DNA of 64,000 bases, taken from positions 4,332,194-4,396,193 of the forward strand of contig NC_134773.1 of NCBI RefSeq assembly GCF_050436995.1, in the 5' to 3' direction. This document shows positions 1 through 11,900 of this stretch, piece by piece. The notes beneath the pieces are model-generated. The model worked only from the letters and a program-made list of their open reading frames with translations. It ran no database searches and was not told where the DNA came from. Made by a program: the position numbers and the translations under genes. Positions within the stretch are counted from its first letter, which is position 1, and each line of letters opens with the position of its first letter. This DNA is from Anticarsia gemmatalis (Eukaryota > Arthropoda > Insecta > Lepidoptera > Erebidae).

Positions 1-204
1 CGCCCGAAAGGCCTTTGACATAGCTTAACGACTGTTATCTTAGTAGACAACAGCCGGGACCGACTTTTTACGTGCCCTCCGAAGCACGGAGACGCCCAGT
101 TCAAATACCACTTTGCGGTCACCCATCCATGGAATGACCGCATCAGGGGTTGCTTAACCCACAGATCGTTTACTGACCGGTGAGCGCTACTGGCTATGGG
201 CGCC
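1..204 (-). mobile_element. 5S-rRNA-derived SINE, family P, copy cut by window edge
   Basis: Reverse of a ~250-bp unit whose head reads GTTAAGCAACC..GGCGCGGTCA and ATGGGTGACCGC, matching the internal promoter region of 5S rRNA (AAGCAGCGTC.GGCGCGGTTAG, GATGGGTGACCGC). The unit ends CCATACGATAAGAAG plus an A-rich tail. Confidence 0.75.
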
Positions 205-323
205 GTTTTTTAATAGATAGGGTGATTCAAGAGGAAGGTTTATGTGTTAAAGTTGTTAAGGTTTTATTGTAAAATAAGGGTTTAAATTGGGCGAAGCCAG
301 GACGTGCTAATTATAATAATCAC

Positions 324-508
324 CATATGCGGATAATCGTTCCTTTCGACGTCATGACCTCCGGTAACTCCAAATACGGGTCGTTGAGGCTGTATTTTTA
401 GTATTACAACTGCGCAGTTGACGTCCGGCTCCAAGGTCGGCGTGATTATTAAATCGTGCATACCCTCTTTGCAAGGATAATTTAATTTGTGTATAAATTC
501 TATGCATT
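324..508 (-). CDS. Alternative exon 5e of the minus-strand CLIP protease (activation-site exon)
   Basis: 185 nt, acceptor ATTACAG, donor GTGATT (poor at +5). Encodes 62 residues: KCIEFIHKLNYPCK, third cysteine in DVNCAV, activation region RPVFG|VTGG, then HDVERNDYPHM. P1 would be Gly. It is the last copy in the window; more copies could lie left of position 1. Confidence 0.83.
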
Positions 509-3500
509 CTGTAATAAGAGTATTTTTGTTTTACAGGTAGTCAATAAGGTAAGTACCCGACACACCTATGGCTTTTCCAAGTGATGTGTGTATAGAAATA
601 ATGATCACTTGTTATAACGGTGAAGGAAAACATCGTGAGGAAACCTTGCATGCACATTTATTGAGGGCATGCAAAGTCCTCAATCCGCACTTGGCCAGTA
701 GTGGACTCACGGCCTAACCCCTCCCTCGTTTGGGAGGTCACCCTTGCCCAGCAGTGGGACAGTAATGGGTAAATAAAAATGAAAATGTATTGTATCCAGA
801 TACCGACTGCCAACTATGTATGTACGTGTTGAAATGCGAAAGTTTGTAAGCGAATTTTAACCCGGGAAATATATTTACGCGGACGAAGTCGCTGGCAAAA
901 CCGGTACAAATGCGGAAATTTGTACGAATGGATGTATGTTTGTCACTTTTTTACGCAAGAACTACTGGACGGATTTCAATTAATTTTGGTACATATATAG
1001 CTAATAACTTGGACTAATATATAGGATTCTTTTTACTTGGTAAAATCTTTTCACACGCACGAATTCACAAGCAGAAGTTCTAGTATCAGTCTAGCCTTTC
1101 TTCCAACTAAATTGGAGTCGGCTTCCAGTCTCACCGGATGCAGCTGAATACCAGTATTTTACATGGAGCGACTGTCTATCGGACCTCCACAACACAGTTA
1201 CTTGGGTTATAACACGGTACCCTTCCGTAAGACTGGTTGTCAGACTTACAAGCTTAGGACTACTGTTAACGAGTGTCAAAGATCTTTGAAAATGGCAGCC
1301 TGGACCCACAAAGGAACGGGCCTTCCGAAACACAGAGGAACTCGATATGTATTAGATGGTCACCCATCCACAGAACAACCTCGGAAAGCATAGCTTAACC
1401 TCAGAGATCGATCCGCGCGGCAGTTGTTAAGTAAGCCACAAGATAGGTCGGGGAAAAAGTCTTTTCGCATTACCGTATGTACGAACTTGTAATAAAATCT
1501 CTTTGGCTTCAAGAATCACAAATGAGTACACGGTTCATTAGGTCTTTCAGTGAGTTCGTGAGGTACCCAAATATCGAGCTTTTTCGTGCAGAGAAAAGAT
1601 TTTATTACAAGTTCATACATACTATAATGCGAAAAGACTTTTTCCCCGACCTAATATTTCTCAATTCTCACCATATGTGGAAATTCGGTCCTTCTTAGAA
1701 CGGGATGACCTCCTGCTATCGCGGGAATATTTAGTGAAGCGCCATCTATTATCTGTTCCACGTATTTTTGTATAGTAACTTTGCAGTTGGCATCTGGCCG
1801 TACGGTTGATAAAGTTTGCAGTTCCTGCTTGTCATGTTTGCAAGGATAATTTAATTTGTCGATGTATTCTAAACATTCTGTAAAAATTAGTATTTAAGAC
1901 CTATGAGTTTTTAATTCGTAGTTTTAGTTACAGTCAACTTGGGTAACTTTGAATCATTTAAGTAAAATTTTACGTGGGAATTTGAACTAGTTTCGATTAT
2001 TTTTTCATAAGAAACCAACACAAATGATACAGGTTTATTTTTGTTTTGCAAACTTTTATCAATTGTGTTGGTTTCATATGGAAAAATCATCGAAACTTGA
2101 TCAAATTCCCACTGTCAATGTTACCTAAATGATTCAAAGTTACTCAAGTTGACTGTAATATTGTTCATTCGTAGGTTTAGTTACAATATTATTTTTTAAA
2201 GACAACTCCCGCACTAAGAATTGCTCTTGTGTCGAGGGGACTTTTACAAACTTGCAAGCAACGGACAACCAGACCCGAAACAATTATTTGTGGATCGCAC
2301 AAATCATTGTTCGAAAACCAGGCTCAGAACAGATACTCGTGCTCATCACACAAATATTAGTACCGGGTGTGATTGGAATCACACGCGGCGCTACGGTTAT
2401 TGCGGCGAGGTGACCACGTTAACCACACAGACAAACGTGCAGTTATTGCAATGAATGCGCCCTAAGAGCACTCCCTCACTAGGACGCCATGGCGGCGTCG
2501 CTGGCTTCGTATCCAAGCAGTTAATATTGAAATGTATGTCACCTAACTCACGTAGCGACGTGACATTTCATAGCCAGTTGCGCTCACCGGTCGGTAAACG
2601 GTCTGTGGGTTAAGCAACTCTTGGCGCGGTTATTCCATAGATGAGTGGCATAGTGGTAATTGAGCTAGGCGTCTCCGTGCTTCGGAGGGCACGTTAAAAG
2701 TCGGTCCCGGTTGTTGTCTAGTAAGATAACAGTCGTTAAGCCATGTCAAAGGCATCTCGGCTTGAACAACTTTGACACTAGGTTGACCACTAACTATACG
2801 ATAAGAAGAAGAGAAGAATACTAACTGCTTGGAGACTCCTAATGAGGCAAGGTTCTTACAGCTTGGTTCGTTATTTCACGCCTGTATCCGACTGTCTACT
2901 ATTAATGCACAATTGGGTAGTTCACTAGGTTAACGAAAAAAATATTAAATTTGTATTCGTAAAAGGTTCAAGGAAGGTTAAAGGGTAATGTGTTATAACC
3001 CAAGTGACTGTGTTGTGGAGGTCAGATAGGCAGTCGCTACATGTAAAATACTGGTATTCAGCTGCATCCGGTGAGACTGGAAGCCGACTCCAACATAGTT
3101 GGAAGAAAAGCTAGCCTGATGATTCGTAAAAGATTCATCTAAAATGCTCACGCTATGTAATTTTTTTTTTAAATAATGTTGAAATTGTAATTATTGCAGA
3201 CTGAACCTTTGACATTTTATTAGACACTCATTTGATACCAACGAAAATACGAAACTGTGACGTCACTATGTCGTATTTCTATACTAAAATGTATTTTTGA
3301 CATTTCATATAGAGTAGCTGATTTGACTGTTGTCAAATACTAACATAGATCTACGAAGTAGTTACGTTAAAGATCTTTGAAAATGACAGCCGGGACCCAC
3401 AATTTAACGTGCCTTCCGAAACACTGAGGAACTCGATATGTATAAGAAAGGTCACCCATGCTCAAACCAACCACGGCAAGCATGGCTTAACTTTAGAAAA

Positions 3501-6500
3501 CGATCCCCGCGGCTGTTGTTAACTAAGCCACCTATGTATTATGTACCGTAGCCAGTTGCGCTCACATATCAGTAAACGATCTGTGGGTTAAGCAAACCTT
3601 GGCGCGGTCACTCCATAGATGGGTGACCGCATAGTGATATTTGAATATCTTCATGCTTCGGAGGGCACGTAAAAAGTCGGTCCCGGTTGTTGTCAAGTAA
3701 GATAACAGTCGTTAAGCCACGTCAAAGGCCTTCGGGCTTGAACAACTTTGATACTAGGTTGACCACTAACCATACGATAAGAAGATTATTCTGGTTAAAT
3801 TCTTACCATATGTGGAAACTCAGATCTCTCGACTCCATAGCCGCCGGCTATAATGGGTACCATATTTAATATATTTAGATCAGAATCGTCCATTTCTATT
3901 GGTCTTTCGACCATTTTGAAGCAATTATTCTCTATATTCCATTCTTTAGTTACATATATGTACATATATAACTCTTCTTTGTCAGTTTTACATGGATAGT
4001 CGTATTTGTGGATGTATTTTAAACAGTCTGCAACGAAAAAGAACTAATAGAGTTTAAGTCGCCGACCCGCCGACATTTGTCGGCCTCTTTTCCAAATCCT
4101 TTAACATTCTTTTGATATGTTGACTGCTTATGCTGACTGTGCTCACGACGCTATATTTTTTTCGACATTTGCCGACGAAAGCGTCGTGAGCACAGCCGAA
4201 CGCGGCGGTCAAAGGCTTCAATGGGATATAAATATTTTTTACTAATCAGGAAAAAAGTCACTACATTTTTCAAAGGGTTAAAATATTTATTTTAGGCGCG
4301 TAGGGCGAGTAGGGCGCGTGTACCGACTGTCAACTATGCATGCACAAAGATCAAATCCCGAGGTTCAAATCCCGAGTCGAGCCAAAAAAATATTACTGAA
4401 TTTTTCTTTCACAAAAATCTTAGTGTAAGGCAAGGCAGTTGTAGACCTCCATGCCACGGATACCACGTAAAGCCGTCTGTTCTGCGCCTGACCTCTCGCC
4501 GGTCGAGTGTACCATCCCACCGGACTATGAGAGTGATGTAATAGAGAGTGTACCTGTGTATTGTACACAACACACTATAAACAAAGTCCTGCATATATAG
4601 TCGAGCTAATGAGACTAGCCAAAATCCGTAGTCGGTAGGGAATGCAACTGCTCATCATGCGGTCTCGGGTTCGATTCTCAGGTCGTGCAAAGTTTTTTTT
4701 TCTAATTTGTATTAAAAGAACAGTGATAGCCGAGTGGTATAATATAGTGCCTCCCACGCAAGTGGTAACAGATTAGAACCTGAGGCAACACACCAATGAC
4801 TTTTCCAATTAATGTGTGTATTAGAAATAACTATCACTTGATCAGGAAAACATCGTGATGCAACCTTTCACGCCTAAGATCTTTAAAACAGTTCTTGAAG
4901 GTATTCAAAGTCCCCAACCCGCAATTGGCCAGCGTGGTGGACTCAAAGCCTCTCCCTCGTTACGGGACCCTTGCCCAGCAGTGGGACATTAATGGGTAAG
5001 ATTCATTACACACCAACTACGCCGTGCTTGTCTATTAATAACTGATGAACATACATAAGTATGATTAGTAATTTATACTTCTAAATATATGACATATGTA
5101 TACAAGTTATAAAGTATGTATGCGTTAGCACATGATTAAATTTATGTTATGACCTATGTGTGTTCGGTAGTGTTGGTTAGCAGCTCCTTACATCATCAAT
5201 GATTTATGCTACTAATATTATAAATGCGAAAGTTTGTGAGAATGTGTTTGTTACTCTTTCACGCAAATACTACTGATCCGATTACTATGAAATTTGGTAT
5301 GTAGGTAGCTGAAGACCCAGAACAGCACATAGGCTCACATTTTTACCCCGGAGTTCCTCGGGAACTCAAGGGGAAAAAATAGGGTAAAAAGTGAATTTCA
5401 CTGGATTTACACGGGAAAGGTTTCCACGCGGACGAAGTCGCGGGCGGCCTGATATAAATATTGTTAAAACCATTTGGCGATTAAAAAGAGTGGCCAGAAG
5501 CTTCTTGCCAGCTCTTCTCATTGGCCCTACCTTCCGAACTGGCAGTTAATTCCCTCTCAATATCATTAGGTGGCTTTATACACACATATAACAAAGGAAA
5601 GAGCGCGCGCCGCGCTCATCTGTCAAGCCCGCAAAGAAAGCGTGTGTGTAAAGCCACAATTGACTATCATAAGTGTTAGCACTTGACCTAAATGAATAAA
5701 TGACTTGATGTTGCAAGCTCACCATATGTGGATACTCGGCTTGCACCGCGCTTCGTCCGCCTGCTACGTACGGAGACCCATCCAGATCCGGAATGACCCG
5801 GGTGCAATTCTCGATACGAACAACCCTGTAGCGAAACTCATCGCGATTGTCCTTACAAGGGTAGTCCACGTTTATGATGAAATCCACACATTCTAGAACA
5901 ATGAGAATATATCAGCCTAGCCTTTCTTCCAAGCTATGTTGGAGTCGGCTTTCAGTCTCACCGGATGCAGCTGAGTACCAGTGTTTTACATGGAGCGACC
6001 TAGCTGCCTATCTGACCTCCACAACACAGTTACCTTGGTTATAACACGATACCCTTCGGTAAGACTAGTGGTCAAACTTTCAAGCTTCTGACTACTGTTA
6101 ACGACTGTCAAAGATTTTCGAAAATGACAATGGGGACCCACAATTTTCAGTGCCTTCCGAAACACGGAGGAACTCGATATGTATAAGATGGTCACCCATC
6201 CACAGATCAACCTCGGCAAGCGTTGGTTAACCTCAGAGATCGATCCGCGCGGCTGTTGTTAACTAACCACGAGCTCCAGTTTTTTTATTACTAAAAATAA
6301 TATTACTAATTCGATAACCTGTCTGTCTATCTGTCCGTTATGCCTTCAGGGTTAAACCAATAAACCGATTTACACGAAATTTTGCATGGAGATAGTTAAA
6401 AATCTAGGAAAAAACATAGAAGTTTTTTCAAATATCAACCCCTAAACGACGAAAAAAGGGATGTAAATATTGACGCATGCAAAGCCGAAAACCTAAAAAC

Positions 6501-8956
6501 GTTTAGCAAACCTTTATACCAAAAAAAACCCAATAAATTTTGAAAAATTTTGACTTTTACCATATGGGGGTACTCCCCCCTTCTCGCGTCGGTACCGCCT
6601 GCTATACCATTGCCTGCACTATAGGGGGGGTGATGTTGTTCAAAAATGGTACATTGTCGGTTGAAATCCAACATTTTTGACGAAATTATTAATGGTGTTA
6701 CACTTTTGCATGGGTATTCAACTTTATGAAGGTACTCTAAACATTCTGAAACAAAGTAGGGTTTAAAATTTTGAAAAATAATAGTCGAGTGGTTTAAGTT
6801 GGCACTTCCCAAGCAAGTGGTCGCAGTTTCGAATCCGAGGTAACACACCAATGACTTTTCCAAGTTATGTGTGTATTAGAAATGATTATCACTTGCTGTA
6901 ACGGTGAAGGAAAACATCGTGAGGAAACCTTGCATGCCTAAATTTTGTTTAATACATTTATTGAGGGCATGTAAAGTCCCCAACCCGCACTTGGCCAGCG
7001 TGGTGGACTCAAGGCCGAAACTCTCCCCCCTCGTTTGGGAGGAGACCCTTGCCCTGGGGTTAAAAAAATATTATAATAATAAAACAAAAACAATTTTCAA
7101 AATCGGTCGTCTTTGAGTTATCACGAATTAGAAAATTTTGTAGACTAATTGAAAAGTATCTCCTTTTTTTAAAGTCGGTTTAAAAGATCGAATTAAATTA
7201 TTATAATTAAGATTTTTTTTAATCTTTAAACTAGATAAAGTACTAAAACTTCGCTTAAAACTTCTTCAGTTTATACCCTTTAAAATACGCACTACTAAAC
7301 TTTTAGTAAATATTTAAAAATCGCTCATTTTATCCTCCCAGTGTGGTGCAAAAAATTAAGTACCATAGCTCAGAAACGGTGAGTCCTAATTCAAGTTGAA
7401 CGGTACCTATTTTTCGGCAGAAGTCTAGACCAGGGGGTCTATCACGTATCTCAGTTGACAGCCATTTGAAAGCCACTATGCTGTCCATTGTTTTCTCCCT
7501 TAGATTATAGTGAATAGTACGTTACTTCAAAGCAACAATGTACTGAATAGTGACCATAGATTTGACGTGCACTAGCTGTCAACTGAGATACGTGATAAGC
7601 CCGCAGGGGTCTATCACGTATCTCAGTTGACAACTATTTGAAAGCCACTATGCTGTCCATTGTTTTCTCCCTTAGATTATAGTGAATAGTACGTTACTTC
7701 AAAGCAGCAATGTACTGAATAGTGACCATAGATTTGACGTATACTAGCTGTCAGCTGAGACACGTGATAAGCCCGCAGGGGTCTATCACGTATCTCAGTT
7801 GACAACTATTTGAAAGCCACTATGCTGTCCATTGTTTTCTCCCTTAGATTATAGTGAATAGTACGTTACTTCAAAGCAGCAATGTACTGAATAGTGACCA
7901 TAGATTTGACGTATACTAGCTGTCAGCTGAGACACGTGATAAGCCCGCAGGGGTCTATCACGTATCTCAGTTGACAACTATTTGAAAGCCACTATGCTGT
8001 CCATTGTTTTCTCCCTTAGATTATAGTGAATAGTACGTTACTTCAAAGCAGCAATGTACTGAATAGTGACCATAGATTTGACGTACACTAGCTGTCAACT
8101 GAGATACGTGATAAGCCCGCAGGGGTCTATCACATATGTAAGTTGACAACTATTTGAAAAACGCTGTACATTGTTTTCTTCAAGCAGCTAATATTGAAAT
8201 GTATGTCACCTAACTCACGTGGCGACGCCGCCATGGCGTCCTAGTGAGGTTCTAGCGTAGAGTATTTAGCATGTTACGCCACAGCAATGTACTGAATAGT
8301 GACTATCAATTTGACGTACACGTAGTTGTCCACTGAGATACGTGATACGCATACAGCATGATGTAAAATGTTACGTGTATACATAGTTGACAGTCGGTGT
8401 GTTAGGCACGCACGATAGCTCATTATTTTGTGCAGCGAGTTCGATTCCCACACTGAACAAATATTTGTGCGAAAAATTTACTTTTGTTTCTTATTTTCAG
8501 TCCGTTGTTTGTATGTTTGTAAAAGATCCCATAACACACGAAGAATTCTTATTGAGTGTACACAGCAGTCAGCGACCCGCCGACATATGTCAGCGACATT
8601 ATTTTAAAGGCAGTATCCAAGTCGCTGACATGACATCTTTAAAATAAGAAGTCGCCAACATAATTCCTTTGAAAATTAATTGTCGCCTACATCAACATAA
8701 TGTCGCCGACAACTGTCGGCGGGTCGGCGACATTGACTGGAGTTGCCTATTAAAAAAAATATTTCAGTAACTATAATCTATAGTCTTTCTTACTAAAAGG
8801 AGACTTTTGCCCAGCATTGGGATAGTAACAAAAAAATTACTTACTGTCTTTAGCTCTGCTTGTTCCTGATTTTATTAAAATACCCAGTACAGGATTAAAT
8901 ATGTATAACCTGAAACAAACAATACATACTTTTAATATTATAAATGCGAAAGTAAC

Positions 8957-8999
<43 letters not shown>

Positions 9000-11900
9000 G
9001 CTACTAAACTACTGAACCAATTTGCATGAAATTTGGTATGGAGATATTTTGATACCCGAGAAAGGACATATCTTCATCACGCTACGATCGAAAGGAGCAG
9101 AGTACCAGTAAAAAATGTTACAAAAACGGGGAAAAATTTCACCCTTTCTCTCTTATTGGACGCAAGCGAAGTTGCGCGGGTCAGCTAGTAAGATATAGTC
9201 CGGAGTTTGGTAACGTGCCCGGTATATGGCAGTAGGCTCGCCCCCTATTACATGGAACTAACATTGTTAATGGCGAAACGTGAGTGTATTTTATACACCT
9301 ATGTCTACACCTTCGGTTATAAAAGGCTTGATTTCATGTATGTATGATAAGGCATAAAAATCAGTCTATCCTTTCATCCAACTATGTAAAATTCGGCTTT
9401 CAGTTTCACCGGATGTAGCAGAATACCAGTGTTTGACATGCAGCGACTGTCTATCGGACCTCCACAACACAGTTACCTGGGTTATAACACGATACTAAGT
9501 AAGACTGGTTGTCAGACTTTCAAGCTTCTGACTACTGATAACGACTGTCAAAGATCTTAGTAAATGACAGCCGGGACCCACGCCCACATGCCCCTTCTTC
9601 TTGTGTTAGTTGTTCCGTGTATAGTATACTAGCTTTTACCCGCGACTTCGTCCGCCACCTGAATTTTCCCATGGAAATGCGTTATTTTCCCAGGGTAAAA
9701 AGTAGCCTATGTCCTTCCTCGGGCATCAAAATATCTCCATACCTAATTTCATGCAAATTGGTTCAGTGGTATAGGCGTGATTGAGTAACAGACAGACAGA
9801 CAAACAGACAGACAGAGTTACTTTCGCATTTATAATATTAGTATTGATAGTATGGATTATCAAAGGATGATGAAAACCTATCAATATCCGTCTGATAATT
9901 GCTGACAGATAAATAGTTTAATATCTCAGAAATAACTAGCTGACCCGCGCAACTTCGCTTGCGTCACATAAGAGAGAATGGGTCGTAATTTTCCCCGTTT
10001 TTGTAACATTTTTCGTTACTACTCCGCTCCTATTGGTCGTAGCGTGATGATATATAACCTATAGCCTTCCTCGATAAATGGGCTATCTAACACTGAAAGA
10101 TTTTTTCAAATCGGACCAGTAGTTCCTGAGATTAGCGCGTTCAAACAAACAAACAAACAAACTCTTCAGCTTTATAATATTAAGTATAGATTATTAGAGG
10201 ATGACGAAAACCTATCAATATCCGTCTGATAATTACATACAGACAGATAAATAGTTAAATATGTTAGAAATAATAATGATTTCTTGATTACCTCGTGTCA
10301 GGAACTAACTCGCAGTCCGTACAGCATATAATTGGCGTTGTTCCGTTGTACGAACATGTCTGAAATGATAATTATATAATATATAAATATATAGTCGTGA
10401 CCGTAAGACAATCTAAGTAGTTAATCTTATATATAACACTAGCGGACCCGACAGACGTTGTCCTGTCTACACGTCTTTAATTTGAAAATTTTAAACTTTT
10501 TTTAATAATCTAAACCATTCTCAAATCCCCTTGAACACACACAAAAAATTTCACCAAAATCGGTTTAAGAGAAGTTCAGTGACATACACACTTACAGAAG
10601 AATTATATATATAAAGAAGATTTCCATGTCACAATGTTAGTCACCGTACTCCTCCGAAACGGCTTGACCGATTCTCATGAAATTTTGTGAGCATATTGAG
10701 TAGGTCTGAGAATCGGCCAACACCTATTTTTCATACCCCTAAGTGACAATTTATTTTTTTAAATTTACATGGCAAAACAACGTCAGCAGGGTCAGCTAGT
10801 AAATAAATATCATTGTACAACTCACACACGGTCATTTGATTCCATATCAAGCAGCGCTTGTATTGTAACCAAATAACTGATAAACATTTTTGTATACTTC
10901 GAAATACATACTTATATAGATACATTAACAAGCTCAGAACAGATACTCGTGCTCATCACACAAATATTAGTCCCGGGTGTGATTGGAACCACACGCGGCG
11001 CTACGGTTATTGCGGCGAGGTGACCACGTTAACCACTGCGACAAACGTGTTTTGTTTTTCTTAAAAAAAAACATCTACCGCACTAACGTTTGTACATCTT
11101 ATATATCTATATAAGTATGTACATATTTAGAAGTATATAAGTATATTATGTTTATCAGTTATTTGGTTTCAATAGAACAAGCTCTGCTTAGTTTGTAATC
11201 AGATGACCGTGTGTGAGTTGTCCAATGATATAATAATATTAGGTCGAGGAAAAAGTCTTTTCGCATTATAGTATGTATGAACTTATAATAAAATCTCTAC
11301 ACAAAAAAGCTCGATATTAGGGTACCTCACGAGCTCACTGAAAGAAACCTAATGAACCGTGTACTCATTTGTGATTCTTGAAGCCAAAGAGATTTTATTA
11401 CAAGTTCAGACATATTATAATGCGAAAAGACTTATACCCCGACCTAATACATATATATTTTTTAACTCACCGGTGGATAATTCCTGTTTTCAATATCTTT
11501 GACTGCACTCAGACACCTGTACACACTGACACATTGGCCCTTAACATCACCCCAGCTACATGGTGTCCCTGTAACAGAAAACAACACCATCTATATATTT
11601 ATATTACCAGCTGACCAGCGCAACTTCGCTTGCGTCACTTAAGAAAGAATGGGTCATAATTTTCTCCGTTTTTGTAACATATTTTACTGGTACTGTCAAA
11701 GTTGTTCCAGCCCGAAGGCCTTTGATATGGTTTAACGACTGTCATATTAATTGGCAAGCGGGACCGACGTTTTACGTGCCCTCCGAAACACGGAGACGCT
11801 CAGTTCAAATACTACAATCTATAGAATGACCGCGCCAATGGTTGCTTAACTCACAGATCGTTTACCGATTGGTGACCACAACTGGCTATGAGCACCATCT

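Noticed and set aside
1163..1393. ORFs over 5S-SINE copies (for example 1163-1393, 5986-6219, 12686-12874, 32505-32861)
   Set aside because: They recur with every SINE copy in either orientation and carry no protein signal.
5576..5722. Apparent C-terminal extension of exon 5b (…VSLQHQVIYSF…)
   Set aside because: It is read-through past the GTGAGC donor into intron and a retrotransposon tail; the other copies show unrelated sequence there.
324..6745. The five exon copies as processed or dead pseudogene fragments
   Set aside because: Each is uninterrupted, ends exactly at splice sites, keeps the same phases and conserves the cysteines and xGG; neutral fragments would not.
7439..8345. CRISPR-like direct repeats
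   Set aside because: Whole 172-bp units repeat without unique spacers, in a eukaryotic intron.
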